The notes under the pieces were generated by a model. The model searched no databases, was not told the DNA's origin, and saw only the letters and a program-made list of their open reading frames with translations. The translations under genes were made by a program, and so were the position numbers. 64,000 nt of DNA from Cytauxzoon felis. Lineage: Eukaryota > Apicomplexa > Aconoidasida > Piroplasmida > Theileriidae. The stretch's first letter is position 1, and each line of letters opens with the position of its first letter. The stretch spans positions 30,358-94,357 of the forward strand of contig JAIQCW010000204.1 of the NCBI GenBank assembly GCA_020283715.1, written 5' to 3'. This document shows, one piece after another, positions 33,851 through 44,999 of the stretch.

Positions 33851-36800
33851 ATGTCATCAGATGATAGATATAAGTCTCTGAGGTCCAAGTATGGTAATTC
33901 TATTTAGATATTTGTCATATATTTACATTTTAGATTTGTTGAAGGATGCATTTAAGAAATTATATAATGATTATGAGGCGTTAAAGAGTGATTTAGTGAT
34001 TAAAATAGATGAGTATGCAAAATTACATGATGAAAAGACTAAATTACATGAGACATGTGAACAAATTACAGGTGAAAAGTTATCTATACAAGTAAATTTA
34101 TTAATTGATTATTATTTTTTTATTAATGATTTCAATGTTATAGAAATCATCAAAGTTACCTAGTACATCATGGGTTAATTCATTGGGTTTAATTTCATCT
34201 AAAAATGATGATGATATTAATAGATATATAGATGAGATTACATGTCTTAAAGAGAAACTTGATACATCAATTAAAGAAAATGGTATGTTTATTATTAATA
34301 ATTTTATAAAAATTATTTATAATTAGAATTATTAAAGAATCAATTTAATAGAGAATTAGAAGATAATAAAACAGAATATAATTTAATTATTGATGAACTT
34401 AAAGAAAGATTAATGGTGCACTATAAAATGTTGTTCTTTATTTTTTTATATTTATAGGTCTTAGAATGTATACTTAGAGATACACAAGAACAATTTAATA
34501 ATAATGAAAATAAATTAATTACAATTAATAATAAATTATTAAATTTATCCAATAAATTAAAAGATAAAGAATTAGAGATTGATTTATTAAATAAGAGGTT
34601 TTTATATTTTTTTATATATAAAATTTTCAATTTTTAGATTACAAATTGAAAAACAGCAGCAAGAAAATGAAACAAATTATTGGAAAATTAAATTATACAA
34701 TAAATTAAAATTTGATTTAAAATCTATCGATAATTTAAATAATAATAACATTTATCAAAATAATGTACACATTCTATAATTATCACAATATAATTATAAT
34801 ACAGATCTCATCCATCAATTATAATACACAAAATTTCAATCATACCATCAACCTCATCACACATCTACTCAAATCCTGGATCAAATGCCTCAAATTTAAT
34901 GACAATAACCATTTTATAACACATATCGCAAATAATATTAACGATGATAACATTCCATCTGAACTCCAATCCACCTCTCTTCGACTTGCAGACAGCTCTT
35001 CTAATTACCTATGTCTAAAGAGTAGAGCCACTCCCAGAGATTGTGGTGATGATGAAGGTGGAGATGAAATAAAGAGTAGTACTGGACCTCAAGTGGAGAC
35101 CTCAAGTGGAATACCTGGAAGCGATCTATGGGAGCTGGAAGGGGAAGTAAATAGAGGAAGCTACCACGGCGAGTGGAAGACCTCAGGTGGAGAAAATGGG
35201 GTAAAGGAGGGTTATGGGGATAATTTACCCCATGATTTGGATAAGAAACCTCATTATGTACCTGTGGAAGAAGGTGATGTAGTTAATATACCTCAGGTGG
35301 AACTCGAATGTGATCTACGGGAACTTGAGAGGGAGCTAAATAAAGGATCTGTCTGTAAGATGAAAGATAGTGATATAACCTTGAGTGGCCTACCCGAGAG
35401 CGATCTACGGGAGCTGGAGGGGGAACTAAATAAAGAAAGCTGTATGCAAGACGAAGATAAGGTTGTAACCTCAGGTGGAGCTGCGAGTCAGCACGATCAT
35501 TTGATTAGTAAATTGGATGATATATTATTGAGGGTGTGTTTCATTATTATATTAATGATATTTATAGATTACTGTTGTATTGGATGATACATGTGTTAAG
35601 ATAATGGGTATTTATGATGGTGATTGTATAAAATTTCAGAATTTACCAATGATATTAAATGTATTTTGAATATATTATAATAATTATTGAATTATTATTA
35701 ATAGGGTTTGAATAATTTTATTAGATTACAACGTTTATATTTATGTATTGAAGAGTATATATCACCTTGTTTATCATTTAGTACAAAAAATTTCATGTAT
35801 GTTGTATGATGTATTTTATATTTATAATTTATATAGTGTTTTATTAAATGAATTTAAATATTTATTAAAATGTTTATATTATAAATTTAACATAATTCTA
35901 TGTAAGTTTTTATATATAAAAATTTTATAATTACTTCATAAAGTTATATTATGGTATAAAAATAAATATGATAATGAATTAATATTAAATATTATTACAA
36001 ATTATAAATTAAAATTAGATTATAATAATAATAATAAATTAAATAATTTATTAAATTTATTAATAAAAAATTTATTTAATATATTAAATAATTTTATTAT
36101 TTTATTAAAAAATTTAAAAGAATATTTATCATATAGAATATGTTATCCAAAATTTATTAATAATAAATTTTATCCTTTATGTGGTGGTATTAATAATATG
36201 ATTAATTTAATAAAAATTATAAATTTATTATATAATAATTTATTATTATATAATAAATCATATTTATATTATCTATTTATTTACTTACAAAAATATTTAA
36301 AATTTAATATTGTTTATGAGAAAAATTTTTTATTATCAAATTGTTATATCAATCAACATCCTAATATTAATTATATTTCTAATATCAATTATAAATTAAA
36401 ATATTCTAATCAACGTATCAATCTTAATAATATCAATAATAATCTAATCATATCAAATTATAATATCAATCAATGCAAATCATTAAAAATAAAATAAATA
36501 ATCTACAAAATGAATTATACATCTATAATCTCAAATACAACAAAATCAATAATGAACTCAATCAAATCAAAAATCTAGACAAGTTACAAGAAATATGCAC
36601 CAATATCTTCAATCAATTACATCACACATACCAATCATATTATAACTCCACCAAAGATTCAAACACCTTCCCACTAGACGTGGAGCCTTATCCACCAGAA
36701 GTCAGTCCTGCCGTTAGCTCACGACCTGAAATTACAACCACTGTTGGTCCTGCAGACAGCTCCCCTAATTACCTATCTCTAAAGAGTACTGCCACTCCCG

Positions 36801-37450
36801 GAGATCGTGGCGGTAATGAAGGTAGTACTGGACCTCAGGTGGAGACCTCAAGTGGATTACCTGGAAGCGATCTACGGGAGCTGGAAGGGGAAGTAAATAA
36901 AGAAGCTCCATGCAATGGGAAAGATGGACCTCGGGTGGAAGCTGACGGCAGGACGACGGCAGGTGATAAGGAAATGACTCCGAGTGTGGTTGATTTGAAT
37001 TTATCATTACAAGAGGTTCAGAATAGTTTATGTGTTGAATTGGATATGGCCAACGATCGTATAAGGAAGTTGACGGTGCATTTGAAGAGGTTATTAAAGA
37101 GGATAGATCATTTGGAGGATTCAAATGAGCAATTGAAAAAGTTACTAGAGATAAAAAAGGAACAATATGAAATAATTAAAGACAATGAAGATTCTATTCA
37201 TTCAAATTATAATGAACAAATAGTATTAATGAGTGAACATATTAATGAACTTAATAATGCAATCCTATCAAGTGAAGTCAATATAGCAGAATATCGACAA
37301 TTAAGAATACCATGCAATTCGTGCGGATTCATTAATATACTAGGTATCCTATCACATAGCATCATCACAATTATCATAGGATCCATGATGAGCATCGATG
37401 ATAAAGGTAAATGCACCTCCTGTAGAAGCCTACTCATACACCTCAACTAA
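33851..37450 (+). CDS. Coiled-coil protein with extreme AT-rich exon, two element copies and C-terminal zinc ribbon
   Basis: Starts MSSDDRYKSLRSKY at 33851. Short introns join several coiled-coil exons (ALKSDLVIKIDEYAKLHDEK and others). An exon of about 500 nt at 35985-36497 is nearly all A/T and encodes runs of Asn, Leu, Ile, Lys and Tyr. There the frame ends at TAA 36495, and a second frame (36473-37450) goes on with coiled coil and ends in a CxxC...CxxC pair (PCNSCGF, KCTSCRS). One extra A in the runs at 36485-36494 would fuse them into one protein; two genes are the alternative. Reverse copies of the dispersed element lie in open frame in both halves. I do not recognise the family. Confidence 0.5.
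34955..35480 (-). mobile_element. Dispersed TIR element copy 3, compound, inside coiled-coil gene
   Basis: Reverse, enlarged copy of about 525 bp. The usual terminus is degenerate at the left (CCATCTGAACTCCAATCC) and intact at the right (AACCTCAGGTGGA). The module GATCTACGGGAGCTGGAGG occurs three times in imperfect tandem, each followed by a Glu/Asn-coding stretch. The whole copy is open in the frame of the host gene. Confidence 0.85.
35985..36480 (+). repeat. Low-complexity, nearly pure A/T coding stretch
   Basis: Roughly nine bases in ten are A or T, built of AAT/ATT/TTA/TAT codons, with only a few stops in the coding frame. Flanked by ordinary introns and coiled-coil exons of the same gene. 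Confidence 0.75.
36670..36965 (-). mobile_element. Dispersed TIR element copy 4, in open frame
   Basis: Reverse copy inside the second half of the coiled-coil gene. It reads through as SSPNYLSLKSTATPGDRGG, then TGPQVETSSGLPGSDLRELE, followed by GEVNK, and ends with the GCTGACGGCAGGA arm. No stop codon interrupts it. Confidence 0.85.
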
Positions 37451-37469
37451 AACCATATTTGCCTACTAC

Positions 37470-37694
37470 ACTCGGAGTTCAAACCAACTCTCTTCCACTC
37501 GTATCCACCGTAGGTCTTGCAGACAGCTCTTCTACTTATCTATCCCTGAAGGGTAGTGCCACTCCCGGAGATCGTGGCGATGATGGAGTGGTAGATTGGA
37601 CCTCAAGTGGAATACCTGGAAGCGATCTCAGGGAAGCGGAAGGGGAAGTAAATAGAAGAACTACATGCAATGGAAATGATTGACCTCAGGTGGA
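37470..37694 (-). mobile_element. Dispersed TIR element copy 5, intergenic
   Basis: Reverse copy lying just after the coiled-coil stop at 37450 and before the next gene. Left terminus is degenerate (CGGAGTTCAAACC), right terminus GACCTCAGGTGGA intact. Also open for about 75 codons in the direction of the neighbouring genes. Confidence 0.85.
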
Positions 37695-37829
37695 TGACCC
37701 CTCTTATGTAGGAGTAATTAGGGTGATATTCCTAGTAAATTACACTATAATTGATAAAATTGACCCAATATATAGTATTTAATATTATCAGGTTTAATTT
37801 AGTTTATTATTTTGTGGTAGTGTATATAA

Positions 37830-38280
37830 ATGCTGGAGAAACCGGATTTTAAAATTGATAGTGTCGTTGACGATGGTTGTTTGCGTAGATGTAGAGAATT
37901 TCTGCCGAAATTACGGGAAAAGAATGAAGAATTGAGATTGAACTCTAAACTTGGAAATATTGCCGAGACAATTGATGGGAATATAGAGTTGTATACGAAT
38001 GAAATACAACATGATGTAGTTACAAGGGATGAAAATACACAACAGATAGTATTAGGTATGATTAAATTATTATTTTCAATATGTTATCATATAGATGTAG
38101 GAGTAGGTGTCTATGATGTTGAAGGGAAACTGCCGGATGATAAATCACTTGAATCCGCGGGTATTACAGTTATTGATGTAAATGAGAATTCAATGGTATA
38201 TATAAATTTATATAAAATTAATAAGAATATTATAGATTCTTAAAGAACAAGAACCTTTAATAACTGAATTGGATAAATAA
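37830..38280 (+). CDS. Small NOPCHAP1-like (DUF4598-type) protein, tentative
   Basis: Three exons with introns of about 40 nt at 38056-38094 and 38196-38236 give about 125 residues. RCREFLPKLREKNEEL matches the pattern of the snoRNP-assembly factor NOPCHAP1 (FLPQL..AN.EL), and VGVGVYDVEGK is like its second block (MDLGLGV.E). If correct, it helps load box C/D proteins onto the R2TP chaperone in the nucleus. The match is by motif only. The C-terminus ends KEQEPLITELDK. Confidence 0.45.
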
Positions 38281-38576
38281 AGCGGAGATGTTGAGAAGTC
38301 GTTATACAAGCTCAACTACACCAACATCAATGATATATAAATTATTACCTCAATAGACATTATAATTACAATGATTATATGATAGAGATATCGTTCAACA
38401 TTTAATATATCAATAATAACACCTTATCAAATTACTATAACATATACTTTTGAATCCTACACACTACCTGTGGTGCAATATACCGATACACACTGTAACT
38501 CATCTCTGTAATTTATTAATTAGCTTACAAGTAGTGTCAATATAAATATATTTCAATTAACTATTATATATAAAAA
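38281..38576. other. Intergenic spacer
   Basis: Just under 300 nt between two genes on the plus strand, AT-rich, with nothing recognisable apart from the presumed promoter of the EF-hand-like gene. Confidence 0.35.
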
Positions 38577-38972
38577 ATGGAATTAAAAGATAGATTAAGA
38601 AATACATTCCTAATTATGGATGTAAAAAAAGAAGGTGTACTTAATGAATTAAATGTTATTACAGCATATCAATCATTAGGTTTTGTATTAAATAATGATT
38701 TGAAAACAAAATGTAAATCAATGAATTGTGAACAATTTATACAATTTGGTGAAGAATTATCAAAAACATTACCGCAAGACGGTGGCTTAGCACAATTATT
38801 TGAATGTTTAGCAGGTAAAAATAAAAGTATCGATACAAATGAATTAAAACAAGTAATGAATACTATGCAAAATTGTAAAGAAGAAGATTTCAATAAAGTA
38901 TTAAACGTGCTTGATCCTAATAATACAGGTAAATTCGATTGTAATTCATTATTAAATGCTTTTAAAGTATAA
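38577..38972 (+). CDS. Calmodulin-like protein with degenerate EF hands (possible myosin light chain)
   Basis: Single exon, 131 residues. Four helix-loop-helix units are suggested; the last loop is DPNNTGKFDCNS and the first DVKKEGVLNEL, neither with all calcium ligands. Size and degenerate loops fit an apicomplexan essential-type myosin light chain, part of the motility motor, but a centrin or calmodulin-like role is not excluded. Codon use is very AT-rich. Its stop codon directly abuts the stop codon of the convergent Obg gene. Confidence 0.62.
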   Translation: MELKDRLRNTFLIMDVKKEGVLNELNVITAYQSLGFVLNNDLKTKCKSMNCEQFIQFGEELSKTLPQDGGLAQLFECLAGKNKSIDTNELKQVMNTMQNCKEEDFNKVLNVLDPNNTGKFDCNSLLNAFKV

Positions 38973-41222
38973 TTAATCTAATTCACCTATATTAAATATC
39001 ATTTCACCTATATGTAATATATCACCACATTTTATACCAAATTTATTCATCTTATCCTTTATACCATTATTTTTTATCATACGTCTTAATTTCTCTATTG
39101 TTTCTGGTAGATCAAATCTCATCATTGATACCTTACGTTCCAAATATTCTGATATTATTCTATATTCATTATTAGATTCTCTAACAATTTTAAATCTTCT
39201 AGGATTCAATGATCTAAAGTCATCCAACATTTTGATGTTTGTATCATTAATCTTTTCCAAATATCCTTTAGGATCATCAATAAAATTTTGATGTACACGT
39301 GCAAAAATGCAACGAATTTCATCAATATTCTCCAATGTCTTGGCTGATTTAAACATGGGATTAAAATATTCTTTAAATTCCATACCTGAGAGATGATAAA
39401 TATTACAGTGTCCAGATTTGTTTTTAAATTCATCAATTAATTCCACAAGTCTATCATTAGAAATCAAGTCAATTTTATTGAGTAATATAATCTCTGTCTT
39501 TGATATCAATGTCTCATCATACAATTTAACTTCTCTCTTTACAGATTCATAATCCTCCAATGGGTCCTTAAAGAATAAATAAAGAAGGAAATTTTAAAAA
39601 AAACGTACTTTTGAGCTGGAATCTATTACATAAGATAATACATTACAACGTTCAATATGTTTTAAAAAATTATGACCCAGCCCACGACCCTCACTTGAAC
39701 CCTGTATCAAACCAGGTATATCAGCCAATACCAAATTTTCGTAAACATGTTGATCACTATTATTTACGGTTATAATATCATCTTGATATTCTTCGTTATA
39801 TGTATCATATTCATCGTCTGATATAGGGTAATTATCTTCTAAAGTTGACCTCATTTCCTTGTCTTGCAGACAGCTTCCTTTATTTACTTCCCCCCCCCGC
39901 TTCCCTGAGATCAGCAACGGGTTCCACTTCGACCTGAGGTCCAATCATTACCTTCTCATTGCCACGATCTCTGGGAGTGGCATTACCGTTTACGGGAAGT
40001 GAATTAGAAGAGCTGACGGCAGGATGGACCTCGAGTGGAGTAGATGTATGATCATCAATGGGGGTTTCATCAGTATAATTCTGTTTTATAATTGTGTAAT
40101 TTGGTGTTAAAAATACCCTAGTGTAATTCATGACACCATGTATGGGTTTTAATGTGCTAAATGGATAATTTGCTACCTTTGGTTTCGCATTTGTTAAACA
40201 ACGTAATATCGAACTTTTCCCTATAAATGATTAAATTATCGGGTAAATAATCCCCACCTGAATTAGGTTTTCCTATTAACGCTATGTGGCCTGGTATTTT
40301 ATATATTAAATTTATTATGCGTGATATCCCCTGTTCACCACGTTCACATATATTAGGTGCAGTATTACTGTATGATAAATATTTTGACACCACAATTTCA
40401 CATACAATTTAGACATGAAATATTTATTACCTTTACCACCTCTACCACCTCTTGCTATTCTTATCTTATCATCTTTATATCAATTAAATATATTAAATTT
40501 AATTATTTTCAAATTACCTGTTCCCATTAAATTCGCATACAACTCACCATCATCACTCATCACCACCGTACCAGATGGTACATAAATATACAAATCACTA
40601 CCCTTAGCCTGATAATTATAAATAATTATGTGGATAAATTACCCCATTACAACGTGATCCTTGACCATTTTTACCATTTTTAGCTCTATAAACAAAATTT
40701 TGTTTAACATGACTTAGAGTATTTAATGTTGGACTACATTTAATATAAACGTCACCACCAGGTCCACCATTACCACCATTAGCACCACCTAATGGCACAT
40801 GTTTCTCACGTCTAAATGATAAACAACCATCACCACCCCTACCACCAATCACATTGATCCTACACGAATCAATCAAATTATAATAATGAGATTCCTGATC
40901 CAAATCTATAGAATGAAATATAATCCACCAATAAACTACCATCAGTTACATCAAATTCAGACTCTTCTACACTAGATATGCCATTAGATGTCCATTCATC
41001 CTCATATACAGCACCTGATGTTGCCCACTCGCCGTGGTGGCCTACTCTATTTACTTCCGCTTCCGCTTCATGTGGATCAGCTGCGGGTAGGACAGTTGAA
41101 GTTACATCATCGAGTCCTCCAACAGTTTCTGATGATGCTTTAATGATACATGATGTTATAATTGTGATTTTATTTGGATACGAATGTAAGAATCCGAATT
41201 TATTAGCGACATTATTATACAT
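38973..41222 (-). CDS. Obg/CgtA-type GTPase with two element insertions
   Basis: Organelle-type ribosome-assembly GTPase. The glycine-rich Obg fold is clear: [37 protein letters not shown], then GGRGGKG. The G domain has G1 as GKPNSGKSS (split by an intron), G3 as [20 protein letters not shown] and G4 as LLNKIDL. ATG 41222 is the first in frame but the leader is unverified. Element copies lie near the N-terminus (about 40981-41125) and between G2 and G3 (39847-40040). In the family about 20 residues separate those motifs, whereas here about 130 would, and the frame breaks at a run of nine G; an intron removing the element is therefore likely, though its sites are not fixed. Confidence 0.82.
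39847..40040 (+). mobile_element. Dispersed TIR element copy 6, in Obg gene
   Basis: Forward on the plus strand, so opposite to the Obg gene. Shows GTCTTGCAGACAGC, a run of nine C (39890-39898) where other copies have mixed C/T, GAGATCAGC, the internal CGACCTGAGGTCCAATC, the core CACGATCTCTGGGAGTGG, the GCTGACGGCAGGA arm, and ends GACCTCGAGTGGA. Confidence 0.85.
40981..41125 (+). mobile_element. Dispersed TIR element copy 7, partial, near Obg 5' end
   Basis: Truncated copy lacking the core. Shows CCCACTCGCCGTGGTGG, TATTTACTTCCGCTTCCG, GGATCAGCTGCGGGTAGG and GTTGAAGTTACATC. Lies in a frame that stays open with the first Obg exon; a donor follows at about 40945. Confidence 0.7.
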
Positions 41223-41657
41223 AAAGGGCTCATTACATACGCCATGCGATATAAAATTACAGTTCGAGGCTGTTAAAGTCGATTTGTCGTAATTTACGCA
41301 GTCAACTCACGTGTTATCGACCAATATATCAAACGTTCAAGTGAACGAGTGAACAGTCCTAAACGACATGACATTAGACAATTTAAAAAATTAACATACT
41401 TAATCTCAGTGATAAACAATAATCATTTACAAATAAAAAAATATATACAAACCAATTAAGTAGATGAAATATCATCAACATTAAATGGAATGGTCAGTAG
41501 ATCATATAGAAAAGCCAAAGGATACTAAAGGGGGTATTAAATGAATAATTAAACAGATTAATATTTCATTATTAAATTGCTTTAGTTTATTATACAAGTG
41601 ATTGTTAAATGCGATTATAACTCAATGTTACATACAATGTGTTAAACATAATAATCA
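41223..41657. other. Spacer between Obg start and CHIP stop
   Basis: About 435 nt between two genes on the minus strand, containing the presumed Obg promoter. AT-rich; no element copy. Confidence 0.4.
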
Positions 41658-42787
41658 TCAAATGCCCAAGGATTCCTGAAGTTTAGTATTGAATAACAAA
41701 TGAACATACTCTTCTAGGAACGATTCAACAGCTTCTTTAATGTAATAATTCGGTATTAAATCACTAAGCCTACATGGTTCTCTAATTTTCATAATAAATT
41801 ATGTCATACACGTTACCTTACCTTGTAACAGGGTCAAATTCTCCATTAGATTTCAAATGCTCCTCTAATAATGACCTCTCGTATGTTATACCACTAGGAG
41901 ATATAACAGGATCCCTCATCAATGACTAAATGATGATATATAAAAGTTCAATCAAGTTACCATTGATATTTTACACGATAAATAACTTGGTATCTTACGA
42001 TCTGTTGATTTTATAATTCTATCCATAATAATATTAAGCTGATCTTTCCTATCTGTATAACCCTCCTCTGTTAAATTACCAGCGGCGTGCTCCTTATCAA
42101 TCAAATCCTAAGATAGAGATGAAATTGATAATAAAAGTAAATATACTGTAATATAATCTTTAAATGAATTTAATACTTCTGTAAATTTAGCATCATCTGA
42201 GAACCATATATCCCTCTTGGCTCTTAATATCTCATTATCTATGTCATCTATGTATGGTACATGATAATGCTCTGATAGACATTTAGCCTTTTTAAGTTTT
42301 CTTAACCCTTCAATTGGATTGCCTAATTGTATTAATGCTTGACCTAAATAATAATGTGCCTTGACTGAATCTTCATCTAAATTCAAGGCATGTCTAACAT
42401 CAGATTCAACCTGTGATGATAAAAAAAATATAAAACCAAGTGAATTCAACATACTAGATCCCATTTATTTTGACGTTTAAAGCATAATGCTCTATTAGTA
42501 TAAAATTCATGATTATCTGGATATATATTAATAGCCTTTGTATAATACTCTATAGCGGATTCTAAATAACCCCTCTTAAAACTCTCATTACCCAATGTTC
42601 TATAATTTTCTGCTGTTTTTATCTTATCTTGTTTATCTTGCCAAGTATTTACATCCGGTTTCTTAAGGATTGATAAATCCACATCCGTATTTACATCAGA
42701 TGTAGAGATCAAATATGGTGAACTCCTCTTACTATAATTTATATCTGATATATCATATATATATTCATTATCATTATCATTAGACAT
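41658..42787 (-). CDS. STUB1: CHIP/STUB1-type U-box ubiquitin ligase with TPR domain
   Basis: Chaperone-linked E3 ligase: TPR repeats bind the C-termini of Hsp70/Hsp90 and the U-box recruits E2. TPR blocks are [40 protein letters not shown] and [21 protein letters not shown] helical linker follows. The U-box reads [40 protein letters not shown] then DPVTR, almost identical in order to animal CHIP. Five exons, introns about 30-45 nt. Length near 310 residues is normal. The stop codon at 41658 closes ...TKLQESLGI. Confidence 0.92.
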
Positions 42788-42847
42788 TATTATATAATTA
42801 AATTAATTAATATAAATATGTACTCCCCATACATTTATAACTTTAAA

Positions 42848-44483
42848 TTATTTTATCGGCAATAATACATCAGTCTATATTAATAATCCCAATAATTATT
42901 ACGTTAAATAAACATACCGATAAATGCTTAATCATTTCTGATGGATCCAATGAATTAAATGATATCTGATATGTAATATGGAATAATGGGAACTCATCCA
43001 ATTTGTTACAAGCCTTCAATACATGAAATACCTCAGCACATGTAGATACACCCTAAATTCATATATTTAAATATTATAATAGTATAACCAACCTGTAATT
43101 TTTGACCATTCAAAAATTCCTGCTCTATATCAGACCATGATTTAACACCCCTCTTAGATGCAAACTCAGCTGCACATCTAACATTCCTACCACCAATACA
43201 TGTAGTTATCAAATCCGCAACACCAGCACTCTCAAATACAATATCCTATGATATTATATAAATATAATACAATTAACACTCCAGACATCCACGTGAGCTA
43301 ACAACCATTGTTCCACTAGCCCTAGAGGCTTCTATATTTACTTCCCCTCCGCTTCCCTGAGATCAGCTATGGGTATAATGTCTACCCCTAAGAACAGGAA
43401 ATATACCCGGAAGAACAAACCTCTGGTATAGTAGATGTAACCTCAAGTGGAGAACCCAAAAGCGATCTACGGGAATTTGAGGGGGAAGTAAATAGAAAAG
43501 GCGCCACGCCTAGTGGAAGAGCTGATTGTACTGATTGGACATCAGGTGGAGGTGGAAGACTGTTCATGTAAGCATACCATAGAAACGTTTGGGAAAAAGG
43601 TGACGGCGAATTGGTGTATTTCCTTGAGTCCGATGCGCATTACGGCAGCTTTGGTATTGGAACCTAGACCGAGCCCGTCACAGAATCCTGCGGATAATGC
43701 AACGACATTTTTAATGGCGCCATAGACTTGTATCCCTGCGACATTCTTCAGGCAGCTTATTTTAAAAAATGGTCGATCAAATAACTTTTGCCATATTTTT
43801 GCATGCTCCAATTCATTATAACCAATGGTTGCTTCACTAAATTCTTCATTGGCAATACACTGTGATTGGACGATTACTATAAGGTTTCTGCAACAAACCT
43901 GAGCAACATTAGCTCCAGATAATGCACAACATGGTAGACCCAGAGTATTTTCTAGGATATCAGATATCAAAACTGGTTTATTATCGCGTATAGTTAGACC
44001 TTTAATTAGTGTTATAGCGAGTGCATCAGGTTTTAAAACCCCAGATGTCTTAACCTTCATGGCAGTGGACTAATGAAATATAGAATAATGTATAAATCTT
44101 CAACTAACCTCAACAAATTGATGTGGTATGACAAAAATTAACAAGTCTGCGTCTTTTACTGCTTCATTCAGATCAGGTACAGCCAACAAATTATGAGGTA
44201 ATTTAACAGAGGGTAAATATTTGACATTCTCATGTTCGGTATTAATAATCTCACTCAACTTCCTATCATTTACCATCTCTTCCAATACCCAAACCCTGAC
44301 CTAAAGTGGTTAAATAACGAGATATATATGAATGTATACATACTGTATTGTCAAATAAATCATATTTCTCGGCATTAGGAGCTATAGTTTTAGCAGCCGC
44401 AGTACCCCAGTTACCACATCCAACAACGGTTACCTGAAATTTTATAATCATAATCAAAGTCTACCAACCTTCTTTCCAGACAT
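42848..44483 (-). CDS. NAD-dependent glycerol-3-phosphate dehydrogenase
   Basis: Reduces dihydroxyacetone phosphate to glycerol-3-phosphate for phospholipid synthesis and redox balance. A five-codon first exon (MSGKK) splices to [18 protein letters not shown], the dinucleotide-binding Rossmann motif GxGxxG region. Later blocks are [41 protein letters not shown], then after a long intron [20 protein letters not shown] and [10 protein letters not shown]. The C-terminus ends LLPIK. The intron 43246-43577 (332 nt) splits [12 protein letters not shown] at a place where the family is continuous, and holds a dispersed element. Other introns are about 30-60 nt. Confidence 0.93.
43289..43550. mobile_element. 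Dispersed TIR element copy 8, in GPDH intron
   Basis: Rearranged copy wholly within intron 43246-43577. It has two inverted copies of the purine-rich module: CTCCGCTTCCCTGAGATCAG on the left and GCGATCTACGGGAATTTGAG on the right, with a degenerate core between. Ends in GGACATCAGGTGGAGG; internal AACCTCAAGTGGA. The best example of a head-to-head module pair. Confidence 0.85.
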
Positions 44484-44999
44484 TATGAATAACTATGTAA
44501 TAACAGAAGACATAAAAAATCCTTCCTAACTCAACTGAAATTTGTGTTCAAAAAATTATAATATCATTGAATTTTACTACTTAATATATTATTAGGACTT
44601 AAAACCGAAATTTTAAGGTGTAAAGTCGATATACTAGGTGTAATTCAATGATGTTGTCTTAATAATCCACGCCTAAAGTTGAGGATGAGGTCTAGTAAAC
44701 GTTCATGGTATGTATTTGATAAATAATTTATAAATATATCTGTGTTCTTTGAGTCAATTCCCCATCTAGTACGATTTATTAATAATTTAGGTAGACCCCA
44801 TAGCAGTAGTATAATTTTCTATGATTGTGGACATTTTGAGTTACAAAATGTATGCATATAATGTAAATAATGATTAAAAAATTAGGCAATTTTTGTGTAT
44901 TATTAAGTGTTTATTAGTAAGTAAACTAATAATTGTATTAGTTACTATCTAACAGAATCATGTATAAATCGACCCGTAGTGTTTTAAAATTATATTATA
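44484..44999. other. Intergenic region, divergent promoters
   Basis: About 515 nt, AT-rich, between divergent GPDH and PRP4 kinase. No ORF or element copy noted. Confidence 0.4.

Noticed and set aside
37459..37683. Plus-strand frame of 74 codons as a small gene
   Set aside because: It is almost entirely element copy 5, which is open by family property, and has no flanking unique coding sequence.
40978..41292. Plus-strand frame of 104 codons opposite the Obg 5' end
   Set aside because: Made largely of an element copy read in its other direction plus spacer; the Obg frame on the minus strand explains the region.
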